NCBI RefSeq assembly: GCF_000429405.1
Contig: NZ_AUBU01000013.1
Coordinates: 1-64,000, forward strand
Reading direction: 5' to 3'
Length of the DNA stretch: 64,000 nt
Source of the DNA: Algoriphagus marincola DSM 16067
GTDB lineage: Bacteria > Bacteroidota > Bacteroidia > Cytophagales > Cyclobacteriaceae
The position numbers and the translations under genes are program-made. A model generated the notes under the pieces. It did no database searches. It was not told where the DNA came from and saw only the letters and a list, made by a program, of their open reading frames with translations. This document shows positions 33,601 through 42,279 of the stretch, piece by piece; position 1 is the first letter of the stretch; every line of letters starts with the position of its first letter.

Positions 33601-33974
33601 GTCAGCTTTTTGACCGTATTGTCTTCTTCTGGTTCTTCGCTCAGAATTTCGAAAAGATCGATGTCTTGCTCGGGAAAACCAAAAGGTTTGTAGCTGACTC
33701 CTTCAGGAAGCGTGTAGGGTCGGTAAAATTTGCCATCGAAGTCTTTTCCGATTTGAATCAAAAAGCCCTCTGAGGTAATTCCTAGTCCTTTACTGATTCG
33801 TAGACCTCCTGAAAGTGGTTTTATTTGCAAACCACAAACGATACCCATCCCGATAAGTTTGGACCGGGTGAGGCGGTTTTGCTGATCAAGGTAAGCCCCA
33901 AGCTGATTTAGCTGGGTACTGGTGAGGACTTGGCTTCCTTCAAAAATCGGATAATTGGAAATAAGCTGGCTCAT
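30624..33974 (-). CDS. 1116-aa multidomain eCIS-associated protein (cadherin-like, carboxypeptidase-regulatory-like, HeH/SAP-like motifs)
   Basis: I take the ATG at 33974 (MSQLISNYPIFEG). A longer frame to 34079 would overlap the baseplate gene by 95 bp and has an atypical N terminus. The first ~50 residues (ISNYPIFEGSQVLTSTQLNQ, then RLTRSKLIGMGIVCGLQI) are a motif I recall from Bacteroidota injection-system loci. A long alpha/beta body follows. Then come a Cys cluster (CSCEGCFDACENMDWG), a cadherin/Ig-like segment (DFSGIDSFEYKLVD) and a carboxypeptidase-regulatory-like fold (IQGTVTDANGKAIRAASIQI). At the C terminus are two short HeH/SAP-like helical motifs (e.g. LKKVLEDKKIEFGASENKNE). It occupies the place where Afp clusters carry the tail fibre (Afp13), but shows no fibre-like repeats. 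Function unknown; receptor binding or surface attachment is possible. Confidence 0.8.
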   Translation of the reverse strand: MSQLISNYPIFEGSQVLTSTQLNQLGAYLDQQNRLTRSKLIGMGIVCGLQIKPLSGGLRISKGLGITSEGFLIQIGKDFDGKFYRPYTLPEGVSYKPFGFPEQDIDLFEILSEEPEEDNTVKKLTNPSNFLNDKFVLLFLEIFDQDLKSCLGNSCDDRGQNRLITLRRLLISKSDLEKILPERTSNVSGDFAQALELKDFFIKRPLFSPEGAESKEWKAFIKNYQSPINELLKEDFWENLAKGFEVFSPILGKTFDFSNPFETNSLRQKIKEIGELVAADGKEILGVQYLYDFFKELVTAWTEFLETGRNLWYSCPTDSSLFPLHLMIGRARVQTETAAEFYTFRHGFVQPPVYNGQKAEIERLAQQYRRLILMIETFELSIIREGGKEHPVKITPSKEKYGILGDRSIPYYYDIKSKGKTGSWFSLEKSWPDPERRNTWSPRRGEVLSYDNQPDSPSEKGGFLEAPLHFDLDPYPFFRVEGHLSQSLDEARKRVQQLIQRFNLPIHLHTLHFDEGEGRSLDRCGWHDLQEEYAHQRLLLIGTARDIREVIDYVKNIQAEFNSENLRTAKENIKEDTGKVFLQRVSESLPECLDQLNWEKFQESYKEILDMVLEFLLIKLRLINRLRVTPQTPNIVLQMYNGIIARMSPLIYRLLDLVFFSKIQRLYLSYLNRIQQINQSNLFSDFLKKNPGIEHQAGAYRGGTFILLYHQKSERIIGDFSLPGEICSCEGCFDACENMDWGLLPPFARPDYAVTLANVPILVEPSLNDRLPIERTYEVVLISVLSEQGGEVKQDENKTKFLFNPKKDFSGIDSFEYKLVDKATGKSDTGKVTILVYENAKTCYSADILKCWGEKNVRATLNFREINIPDLYTPDQIIQLLLSSLQETKGFTTLELTQGPLEAIQDKRALLSCLGINSSSESGEKLNRLILNYQQANCGGSENTCISQGIQGTVTDANGKAIRAASIQIKDTDIQTLTDPNGNYSLNFPNPGQTIVVNRIGFISQERFICSEERADFQLVPFRLVAPSDGYVVTLDHLETKEVEKLLDNRKITYEKDSDKEKLIATFLKENPESKLKEEELKVLKKDTLKKVLEDKKIEFGASENKNELINKFKRF

Positions 33975-33984
33975 AGTATTCGGA

Positions 33985-36900
33985 TTAAAACTCTCCCAGA
34001 GATGAGAAATTGAGAATGATGGAATTGTCCAAATTTTCGTCTTCATCACAGTCGTGTAAAGTGCCTGCAGGGTAGACATTTCGGACTTTTTCGAGCGCTT
34101 CGATCAGCCTTTCATGGGCTTGGGAAAGATGAAGCGGGTGGGATACGGATTTTTGAGCTTCGAGATGCCAAACTTTCCAGGCCATCTCAAGCTCCTCCAT
34201 ACGCACAGGACTGATCCAGCATACTGTCAGAAAGACATGAGCCGGAGTTTCCAGTTTGATCTTTTTTTCAATGAATTTTCGGAAGTCCCTATTGGTGAAT
34301 CGACCTGCCCAAAATGGTAAAATAAAATGTCCCATGCAGGTGTAGGGATCATCTAGGATACAGTCACACTCTTCTTGAAAGTGCGGATCCATCAATCGAT
34401 CTTCGATAGTTGAAGTGGTCGGATTACCCATATCATCCGGATAGGTGTATTTGCCTTGGTGCTTGGGCCTCAACAGAATGTGCTCGAACATGTGGCTCCC
34501 TTCCAAATCAAAAAATTCCTTCAAAATGAATTCTTTTAATGAAGCCATGGCTTTTGTTTCTTCACCTCCTGCTATCAGCACCTTGTCTGCGATCACCTGC
34601 CGAACTTCGAATCTTCTTCGGAGAATTAACTCAGCATTTAGCAAATCAGGTCTAGGGGCTTTTTTGGTAATCAGAATTGTATCAGATTCGGAAAGTCGGG
34701 AGTCAAATATTTCATATGAAACAGTCCTTTCTTGTCCATCCAGTATAAAATCTATGTGAATGATGTCTCCTGCTTTCCAAAGGAAAGTATGGTCGCCGTT
34801 CAGGGTTATTTCATGCTTCTCTACATCCAGGCCCACAATTGGGAAGACCCTTCGGAATTCAATCCAGTCATTTTTTTGGGGAATTTGATCAAATTTCAGC
34901 AGGATTTGACTGCCATTCCCATCTGCTTGTTCGAGTGTTAATTGGATTTCAGGAAAGCCTTCTTGCTGCAAAAAGGGTATTCCAAAAAGACCTGACTGTA
35001 AGTCAGCGGCAAGTGAATCATTGAAGTTAAATTCGAAGGATTTGGCTAAAACCCCACCAAAAACAGGATCTACCACATAGTAATGATAAGGGTCTGAGGT
35101 ATCAGGGTCCAATTGGTATCCTGTGGCGCGAGAGGCAGCGGCCACAAGCTGCCAAATGTGAGTTTTTATTCGTTCTTCGGCGAGATTTTCCAGCTCCTCT
35201 TCGGAGACGGCATCGGGAACCTCCTGGGTGATTTTGCCACCTAGGATTTGGTTTCCTTGCCCAAATGGAGCATCAAAAAATTCGAATTCAATTTCGTAAG
35301 ATGGCGGTGCAGGAGTTAAATAAACCTGAATTGTATATTGGTACCAGTTTTCCAGGTGAAGGCTTAGGCTTTTTCGGTTTGCACGGGCATTATGGAGGAA
35401 TTCTTCCTTAAAAATAGAGTGAACTTTATCTAAAAGAAGCACTGCATTTCCACCTGGATCGGCATCAGGAAAATCTTTTTTGACGCTTTCGCCCAGGATT
35501 TCACCATTCAGAAGAAGCTCAATCAGAAAATTCCCCGCAGTGCCGGTAATGCTGTAGCTTTCCGAACTCGCTCCTAGGCTGATGGCCTTTTCCAAAGCCA
35601 AAGAAGCGTTTTCTACCGACTCGAATACTTCTATCAGCGTGAAAATGTCTTGATTTAATTCATCCTTGACCCAAACAGTCCAACCTGTTAGACCCTCCCG
35701 AATTTCAAATGAGGGACTAAACCGTAGCCAGCTCCAGTCCTTTTTCTTAAAACCATAAAGAGCTCCTACTCGATCCTCCAGACCCGATTGATTGTCAAGG
35801 TGAAAAAACGATTCAGGCAAAGAATAATCATAGCCTTGTCCTCTTCTTGAAGAAATTCTAGGATACTGATTGAGAAGCCAAAGCTTATCATCTATCAGCT
35901 GGCGCTTGGCATTTGGATTTCCAATCCTTATGCTGAGACTAGCATAGTCTACCACCTGCTCAGCAAATCTTCCCAATAGGTGGTTCAAAAATTCGTTTCG
36001 TCTCGCTAGATAGGTTTCTTTTGATTCAGCCAGGTTTTTTACCAATTCTTCCAAGCCAACCAAATCTCTCCAAATCTCTTTCGAGTCTGGGACTAGGTTT
36101 TCAAGGCTTTTGGTGAAAAAGGTTCGGTCAATGATTGGATTCCCAAAAGTATCCCGATCTGCAGATATCGAAAACAAATCCTTGATATGTGTGAGTTGCT
36201 GGAGGTAATTGACCAGGAATTGTTCAAAAACCATCAAATAGGCCTTGAGCTGCTTGACTTCATGTTTTTTTGGCCTACCGGGGGCAGCTGGCATCATCCC
36301 ATTTTCTCCTATACCATAGACTTGGGGAAAGTCATTTTGGATGGAATAGTAGTCTCCCGGGTCCATGTAAGTTCCTCTTGGAGCTTCAAAGTCCAATTGT
36401 GGATATCGGATTTTTTGAGGTCTTTCTTGATCCCTTTGATCAGCTAGCAGATCTTCTACCTCCTCCCGATTGGCTACAAAGGGGAGCTCTTCTTTGTAGT
36501 ATATCAATTTGCTTTCAGGAATATTCAGTCTCGGGACATAGTTTTTGTCAACGGCTAGTTCAAGACACCACTTGACACTTTTGCTGGGAATTGAGCTGCT
36601 TTCATTGTCTTGTGGTTTATTGGCAATCTGAATACTCTTTACTGCTTTGACCCCTGGGATATTCATGATCAGGTGGATCAAATCAGAAACATGGATTTTG
36701 GATTTTCTACTGGCTTTTTCCAGCTCCTCTTCCACAATAAAGCCATGTTTCAACAGCGGGCCTTCAAAGATCTTCTCGGTTGGGGTGCATTGTTCATCGG
36801 ACCAATTGCCGATAAAAACCCGGTCATCTTCCTGCAAAATCGGACTGCTGAAGGCAGGGCTGACATGGATTTGAGCGAGATTTGGCTTCTTTGGGTCAGG

Positions 36901-38184
36901 GCTTACAGAGATGACGGTGTAGTTTCCGCTATTATTTCCCGAGCCTACAATACTGATCGAAGTGCCCTCTTTTGGATATTCTGATTCGGAAAGCTCCAAC
37001 CAAATTTTCCCAGGCTTTTGCTCAAATCGCCGGATTTCGAGATTCCCTGATTTACAGCGATGCAGCATCTCTTCCAACTGATAAAAATTAACCTGAGGGG
37101 AAAGAAATTTGGAGATTTGGGTGAAAATAGCAGCCTCTGTAGCTTCCACATCGGCCTCTGCATGCAGCTCGATATCCGCACAAATAAGAATTTCCTCTAC
37201 ACGAAGGGCATGGAAATTGACGAAATCCTCACAAAGGTTGCGGTTGGCATACAGTGTTTTTTTTGCCTCAGCTAGAATCTCTTTCACCTTCTTGATTTTT
37301 AGAAGGTAAAAACTCAAAATCCCATCTTCGTTTTTGAAGACAAAGTTGTTTACTTGGGTATTGATAGCGGTAAGCCCATCTATGGCTTTTGGTCCAGATG
37401 GGGTCAATTCACTCCCTTCAATTTTTATGTTTTTGGAAGAGGTAGTGCGATAGGTTAATTCAAAATTATCAGGGACATTCTGGTATTGGACGACAATATC
37501 GATAATCGATTTTTTGATGGCCGTGGGATCATTCCAATCGATATCAGCATCCCATCGTGGGAATTCTACTTGGATATCGATGACCATTCCCGCAAGGTCA
37601 GGGTGCTCATCGAGTTGGATTTCCATTGAGATTTTATTCTCATTCAGATCTCCGAGCCGTTCGTTTTCATCAAACTCCAATAGTACATCATACAAAATAC
37701 CCATTTGAAGAGCCTTCTCCGTAGTGGGGAAGGGCTTGTAGGCCAGCTTTTTTTGTTTTCTATCCGGAAAAACCGGGATTTCATTTGATTCCCGAAGTTC
37801 AATCCAAGCATTTTTTATTCCGGCAAAATGTAGCTCTTCTCCGATTCTTTCTACTACTTCTACATCCATCAGTAGTTTCCGGTAGTCATTGATTGTCAGG
37901 GCTTTCGAAGGGAGTATTTCTGAAGCTTTAAAAAATTGTCCCTTTATGCTGCCCTTTGGGTCAGCAAGCAAATCCGCTATGGGAAGATTACTTCGATAGC
38001 CCAAATCAGTAATTGCATAGCAAAGGACCTCCAAGATGGTCATTCCTGGATCATGGGCATTGAAATCTGTCCAGACTTTGCCAGATAGTCGCTGGATATA
38101 GGCTATGGCCTCCTTCCGCAGAAGCTCATAATCCATCACTGCGTTTTGCGGTTTTTCCTTCGATATGGTGGTAGGTGTAAGCAT
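33985..38184 (-). CDS. large baseplate protein, Afp12-like
   Basis: This 1399-residue protein begins with a baseplate motif (LRKEAIAYIQRLSGKVWTD, then FNAHDPGMTILEVLCYAITD). It is followed by the tandem wedge segments typical of Afp12/gp7-type proteins. Near the C terminus are FEHILLRPK and a Cys-containing ECDCILDDPYTCMGHFILPF stretch, then HVFLTVCWISPVRMEELE. It lies 3 bp after the Afp11-like gene, the order found in Afp and PVC clusters. It is very large for the family. In the Algoriphagus eCIS, extended baseplate proteins form a cage around the spike, and this extra length fits such a role by inference. No membrane segments. Confidence 0.85.
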   Translation of the reverse strand: MLTPTTISKEKPQNAVMDYELLRKEAIAYIQRLSGKVWTDFNAHDPGMTILEVLCYAITDLGYRSNLPIADLLADPKGSIKGQFFKASEILPSKALTINDYRKLLMDVEVVERIGEELHFAGIKNAWIELRESNEIPVFPDRKQKKLAYKPFPTTEKALQMGILYDVLLEFDENERLGDLNENKISMEIQLDEHPDLAGMVIDIQVEFPRWDADIDWNDPTAIKKSIIDIVVQYQNVPDNFELTYRTTSSKNIKIEGSELTPSGPKAIDGLTAINTQVNNFVFKNEDGILSFYLLKIKKVKEILAEAKKTLYANRNLCEDFVNFHALRVEEILICADIELHAEADVEATEAAIFTQISKFLSPQVNFYQLEEMLHRCKSGNLEIRRFEQKPGKIWLELSESEYPKEGTSISIVGSGNNSGNYTVISVSPDPKKPNLAQIHVSPAFSSPILQEDDRVFIGNWSDEQCTPTEKIFEGPLLKHGFIVEEELEKASRKSKIHVSDLIHLIMNIPGVKAVKSIQIANKPQDNESSSIPSKSVKWCLELAVDKNYVPRLNIPESKLIYYKEELPFVANREEVEDLLADQRDQERPQKIRYPQLDFEAPRGTYMDPGDYYSIQNDFPQVYGIGENGMMPAAPGRPKKHEVKQLKAYLMVFEQFLVNYLQQLTHIKDLFSISADRDTFGNPIIDRTFFTKSLENLVPDSKEIWRDLVGLEELVKNLAESKETYLARRNEFLNHLLGRFAEQVVDYASLSIRIGNPNAKRQLIDDKLWLLNQYPRISSRRGQGYDYSLPESFFHLDNQSGLEDRVGALYGFKKKDWSWLRFSPSFEIREGLTGWTVWVKDELNQDIFTLIEVFESVENASLALEKAISLGASSESYSITGTAGNFLIELLLNGEILGESVKKDFPDADPGGNAVLLLDKVHSIFKEEFLHNARANRKSLSLHLENWYQYTIQVYLTPAPPSYEIEFEFFDAPFGQGNQILGGKITQEVPDAVSEEELENLAEERIKTHIWQLVAAASRATGYQLDPDTSDPYHYYVVDPVFGGVLAKSFEFNFNDSLAADLQSGLFGIPFLQQEGFPEIQLTLEQADGNGSQILLKFDQIPQKNDWIEFRRVFPIVGLDVEKHEITLNGDHTFLWKAGDIIHIDFILDGQERTVSYEIFDSRLSESDTILITKKAPRPDLLNAELILRRRFEVRQVIADKVLIAGGEETKAMASLKEFILKEFFDLEGSHMFEHILLRPKHQGKYTYPDDMGNPTTSTIEDRLMDPHFQEECDCILDDPYTCMGHFILPFWAGRFTNRDFRKFIEKKIKLETPAHVFLTVCWISPVRMEELEMAWKVWHLEAQKSVSHPLHLSQAHERLIEALEKVRNVYPAGTLHDCDEDENLDNSIILNFSSLGEF

Positions 38185-38187
38185 AGT

Positions 38188-41100
38188 TTAAGTATCGTAG
38201 GCTTCATCCATGTCAGAATCTTCGACTGAGCCAATGCTGACAGCGGCTTTTATTTCATTATCCGGACATTCGCAGTCATCACCCTCTAGGATTTCCAATT
38301 TGTGATCTCCATGATTCCCGATGGTTCCTGTAGATCCCAAGATGGATATTCCCGTACTGCCCTGAGCTTCGTCTACCCGCCTTTTGGAAAGAATACTTCC
38401 ATCAATGGGGTTTTTGATGATCTGATAGAGTTCGAAACAGGTGAGGAAGTCCACATAAGATCTTTTTTCAATGAAATGAAGGATCTGAGAGCTGTGAATC
38501 TCACCGGCAAAGTCAAATCCTTCTGGCAACTGATAGGCCCAGGGGGAAAGAAAGGTCTTGATTTCATCCTCCAGCTTTTTGGTAAAAAAGCTGCTGTCGA
38601 TACCCGTGTGAAATTTGATCTTGGTTTTAACCTGGAGTTCTTCATAGATCGGATTCACTACATGAAGAAACACCCCAGGAGGATTGATTTTTTCAAGAAA
38701 TTCCTTTACAGAAGCTATCAAGGCCACGCTTGCCTTTGGTCTCAAAGGGTCAATGGCATTTTGATTGAGTACATTTGCGATGATCACCACTGTGATATGC
38801 CGGGGTGACAGAGCACGATATTTTTCCAGGTTGCCGTTGTAAAAGGTGTGGTTGAGCACTTTAACCTGGTAGATTTCCGGAAATTTCTCCAGTACCAGAT
38901 GCTCATAATCCCATCGGGTAATGGCTCGTTGCTTATGACGAATCCGCTCGGAAACCCTCAGGTAAAAATCCTCCGGTTTTTCCTGAGTTTTTCCTCCAAA
39001 GGAAGCAAAGGGCTGAGAAATTTTGCTGATTTGACTTTGCCCTGTCACCAGCTTGGATATGCTTTTTGCAGGGAGTGCTTCTGACAGGCGGTCTGGATCA
39101 TTTCCTTTGTCTTCAAAAGTCACCCGTATTGCTTGTGTAATGATGTGGGTAAAAAGCGGGATGGTATCGCTGTTGTTATCAACGGAGGCTTTGATCCAGG
39201 TGAGTCCATCTGTATGGATGGTATGGGAAGAATTCGCTGCTTTGGGAGGTGTAAATCCAATAATCCCTGTTTGAATCAATCCATTGGTCTCGTCTCCTGT
39301 GATATCCAGCTTGGCAAAGGGCAACCAGGTGTTATCACTTAAATAGCTCCAACTTACCGTTGGGACTGGCTTTTCGGGATTTCCGCTTCCGTCCAAGACT
39401 CGGATCAATAATTGTAATGACTGGGCCGGCAGATGGTTTTTCAGCCCTATGTATAGACTTCCTTCTGCCTCATAGCTTGGCAATAGGTCAAAGCCCTTGG
39501 GGTCCCAATTGATGCTTGCTTCTCCGAATGCACCAATGTGGAAGAATGCAAAGTCTGAATTTCTGCCTTCTGAGTAGGTTTCTACAGCTGTATAGTCCAA
39601 TTTGACCGATTTGATTTCCGGAGAATATGGTTCCTTGGGAAGCGGTGTCTTAGGCGCTTTATTGAGGGCAATAATAGCCTTGGCCAGATCGGCTGGATAT
39701 TCTTGATGGCCAAAGTCTTTTCCTGCCAAGTTGAGCCGGATGACCCCTCTTCGGAGCTTGGGGGACCACTCGCTGAATTCATTTAATTCAGGCTCGGCCT
39801 TTAATTGATTTAAGAAGGCACTTTCAAAAGAAAGGGTTTGATTGGTCTGAAGGGTTTGGTTGTTGTTTTGATTAAATAATCTTTTTTGTGGGCCAGTCAC
39901 CCAAGTTTTGTCATCCAATAAGGCTGTTTTCACCAAAAAGCTCTCATTGTCGCGGTCTTTATTGGTATAATTTGCATAATGCTCTCCCAAATTGCCGGGA
40001 AGACCAAACCATTCAAAATGAAGATTCAGGCTGTCGAGTTTTTTGGAAAAAGCTTCCCTGCTGCCTATATAAAAAGAGGAGCCAATCTGAGGTCTAAATC
40101 CAAAGGGAAAAATATTTTTTCCAACAGGAAGAACGGACTGATCATTTTGGAGAATAAGGCTTTCAAGACCTTTGACTTCCGTTTGGAGTCTGACTTTTGA
40201 AACTTTCAGTCCCTTGAGAATGCTGTAAGGGTAACTTTGAAACGTATCAGCCAGCTCTACTTTTAATACAGGTAAGCGGGTTTTGAATTTTTGAAGGAGA
40301 ATTTCCTCCAAATATCCTACTACTGCTGCTTGGTCTGGGATTAGCTTAAAATTGAGGGCTAAAACGAGGTGATCTCCTTTATCCTGGACCCAGTGTGCCT
40401 GCTTTCTGAAGCTGTATTTGAGGTCTTCAATCTTATCATCTCCTACACCTCGGACTTTTCCGACATCTTTTAATTCGAGGAATCTTCCTCCCAGTGCGGT
40501 TCTTCTCGCTAGAATATTCTTTGCCGCTACCTCTCCGATGTCATATCCTTGAAATGGCCGATGCTTTCCAATTTCAGGATTATCGAATACTCTACCCATC
40601 TGAGGTTCAATTCCTGCGATATCTACCCAATTGTTGGCAGAATTAATGAAATAAAGCGCCTCATCCTCAGCCTCTTCTTCTGTAGCGGCCAGAGCGGGAA
40701 GTGCTTCGATCCATTCTTCTTCCCCGCTTAGCCAAAATCGGAATGATTTATCCAGATGGAGAGATTGGAGTCGTTCGAGCAGTCCATCTGATTTTTTGAG
40801 TTGAAGGGAAAGTTCGATTTTTCGATGTCCTTCCTGTAAAAAAAGCATGGGCGAAGCAATGGCAAATCCCAACGTGGCTAGTTCTCTTTCGGAATTCGGG
40901 AATAGGATCTTAGGTCTTCCAAAAGGTTGCCATCTTCCATCTGATTCTGATATTTCTCCGCCTTTTCCATCGGAAGAATTGGCGATGGAAGATTTATAAA
41001 AACGTGAATTTTCATCTTTGAATAGTGCCTGAATGGAAGCAACTTCTGATTTGTTGAAAACCTGATTATGGGGGTTTTCAAAAATGACCTCATTTCCTAA

Positions 41101-41586
41101 ATCGTCTTTGCCGGCTTTGAATCCAGTTCCTTTTAGGAGTAAATGTTCATGTACATGCTTCGCCAGCTGCAAGATGAGATAGGCTTGATCAGACTCTGCA
41201 GGCTTTTGCCGAAGTCTCAATACATCTCGGAAGAAAAAGTCGAGATGCTTTTTGCTCAAAGCGTTAAGTTCTTTTTGAGCGATAGAGAATGCATTCAAAA
41301 AGGCCAAAAACAAAACAAAATGGGGTGAATTTCGCTGGTCTTCGCTTATTTTTTTGTCAAAAAATGGCTTCCAATCTCCCTTGAATTCAACAGTCTCCTT
41401 ATCTCCGACCTTTTTGCCTTCAGCAAATTTCAATTCAGCTGCAAGGTTTTTGGCAAATGCCTTTAATTCCTCCAATTTCCGAGGGTCTACTGCTACGTAG
41501 TCAGGCAATAGGCTTTCCAGCAGCCGATTTCCCCGGTTGGTGCCGCTCCCTGGAGCAATCAAGTTATGGCAATTGTCCTGACTCAT
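38188..41586 (-). CDS. baseplate J/gp6-like protein, Afp11-like
   Basis: This 1132-residue protein carries the gp6/J core in its C-terminal third. Around residues 850-1000 are EDFYLRVSERIRHKQRAITRWDYE and the following LEKFPEIYQVKVLNHT, typical of baseplate wedge proteins. INPPGVFLHVVNPIYEELQV comes next, a beta segment shared with gp6/J family members. The N-terminal ~700 residues are a large extension. It overlaps the gp25 gene by 4 bp (ATGA) and is followed by the Afp12-like gene, so the baseplate wedge genes are contiguous. Assignment is good; subdomain limits are approximate. Confidence 0.85.
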   Translation of the reverse strand: MSQDNCHNLIAPGSGTNRGNRLLESLLPDYVAVDPRKLEELKAFAKNLAAELKFAEGKKVGDKETVEFKGDWKPFFDKKISEDQRNSPHFVLFLAFLNAFSIAQKELNALSKKHLDFFFRDVLRLRQKPAESDQAYLILQLAKHVHEHLLLKGTGFKAGKDDLGNEVIFENPHNQVFNKSEVASIQALFKDENSRFYKSSIANSSDGKGGEISESDGRWQPFGRPKILFPNSERELATLGFAIASPMLFLQEGHRKIELSLQLKKSDGLLERLQSLHLDKSFRFWLSGEEEWIEALPALAATEEEAEDEALYFINSANNWVDIAGIEPQMGRVFDNPEIGKHRPFQGYDIGEVAAKNILARRTALGGRFLELKDVGKVRGVGDDKIEDLKYSFRKQAHWVQDKGDHLVLALNFKLIPDQAAVVGYLEEILLQKFKTRLPVLKVELADTFQSYPYSILKGLKVSKVRLQTEVKGLESLILQNDQSVLPVGKNIFPFGFRPQIGSSFYIGSREAFSKKLDSLNLHFEWFGLPGNLGEHYANYTNKDRDNESFLVKTALLDDKTWVTGPQKRLFNQNNNQTLQTNQTLSFESAFLNQLKAEPELNEFSEWSPKLRRGVIRLNLAGKDFGHQEYPADLAKAIIALNKAPKTPLPKEPYSPEIKSVKLDYTAVETYSEGRNSDFAFFHIGAFGEASINWDPKGFDLLPSYEAEGSLYIGLKNHLPAQSLQLLIRVLDGSGNPEKPVPTVSWSYLSDNTWLPFAKLDITGDETNGLIQTGIIGFTPPKAANSSHTIHTDGLTWIKASVDNNSDTIPLFTHIITQAIRVTFEDKGNDPDRLSEALPAKSISKLVTGQSQISKISQPFASFGGKTQEKPEDFYLRVSERIRHKQRAITRWDYEHLVLEKFPEIYQVKVLNHTFYNGNLEKYRALSPRHITVVIIANVLNQNAIDPLRPKASVALIASVKEFLEKINPPGVFLHVVNPIYEELQVKTKIKFHTGIDSSFFTKKLEDEIKTFLSPWAYQLPEGFDFAGEIHSSQILHFIEKRSYVDFLTCFELYQIIKNPIDGSILSKRRVDEAQGSTGISILGSTGTIGNHGDHKLEILEGDDCECPDNEIKAAVSIGSVEDSDMDEAYDT

Positions 41587-42005
41587 AGTTCGGTGTCTGT
41601 AGCTTCAATGCTGAGGTATGGATAGACTAGGTTTTTCCGATTGTTGGTGGCGATAATTCGATAGTTGATGAGTACTTCTACTCTACCTTCCTCGTAGTTT
41701 GGCCGCATATCAATCTCGTCTGCCTTCACTCGGGGTTCATGAAATAAAATGGCTCTTTTGATTCGGTTGATAATGATGGTAGCGGTGGTAACATTTAGCG
41801 CTTCGAATAGCAAATCTTCCATATTGGCGCCATAATCTGGGCGCATGACTCGCTCTCCCACGGTAGTATTTAGGAGGATGATCAGACTTTGACGAATATC
41901 TTCTTCTTTCTCTGCGAGTAATACCTCAGTAGAGTCTCTTTTAAATGCCACAGGGAATCCCCAGCCTCTGCCTAAAAATGAATTATTATCTTCCATATCA
42001 TCCAA
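41583..42005 (-). CDS. gp25/GPW baseplate wedge protein (Afp9-like)
   Basis: This 140-residue protein is a typical gp25-like wedge protein. It has the sheath-initiator region GWGFPVAFKRDST, the EEDIRQSLIILLNTTVGERV helix, and the hallmark MRPDYGANMEDLLFE. The protein nucleates sheath assembly and joins the baseplate wedge. Its start overlaps the end of the PAAR gene by 8 bp, and its stop overlaps the Afp11-like start by 4 bp. The PAAR-then-gp25 order is swapped relative to Afp9-Afp10. Confidence 0.93.
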   Translation of the reverse strand: MDDMEDNNSFLGRGWGFPVAFKRDSTEVLLAEKEEDIRQSLIILLNTTVGERVMRPDYGANMEDLLFEALNVTTATIIINRIKRAILFHEPRVKADEIDMRPNYEEGRVEVLINYRIIATNNRKNLVYPYLSIEATDTEL

Positions 42006-42276
42006 TAATTACTGTGGGTTCACCGACTGCTGCCGAAGCACCGCAGCCGCAGGTATCTCCTACTCTTAGCGCAGGCATTCCTCCTATCATAACCGTAGCG
42101 CTCCCAATCGTAAAGGGACTGGAAGTCGGTTGATGTCCTGAAGGAGGTAAAGCACAGAGGTGCATATCCCCCATGACTGCAGCGGGCATTCCACCGATCA
42201 GCACATTCGGTTTACCGGGCCCGACGATGGTACCTCCGTGATTAGTAAGATCTGTGACTCTGGCTGCTGCTGGCAT
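41998..42276 (-). CDS. PAAR domain spike-tip protein (Afp10-like)
   Basis: This 92-residue protein consists of a single PAAR domain. The family's alternating Gly/Pro beta turns are seen in VLIGGMPAAVMGDMHLC and ATVMIGGMPALRVGDTCGC, with the Cys/His zinc ligands nearby. PAAR proteins sharpen the VgrG-type spike and can carry effectors; here there is no extension, so it is a bare tip. It follows the spike gene by 3 bp. Confidence 0.93.
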   Translation of the reverse strand: MPAAARVTDLTNHGGTIVGPGKPNVLIGGMPAAVMGDMHLCALPPSGHQPTSSPFTIGSATVMIGGMPALRVGDTCGCGASAAVGEPTVIIG

Positions 42277-42279
42277 AGC

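Noticed and set aside
33975-34079. Longer start for the 1116-aa eCIS protein
   Set aside because: It would overlap the Afp12-like gene by 95 bp and add residues unlike the conserved N-terminal motif; ATG at 33974 gives a normal 10-bp spacing.
38302-38808. 168-codon plus-strand frame opposite the Afp11-like gene
   Set aside because: Antisense shadow of the conserved baseplate core; no start context or homology recognised.
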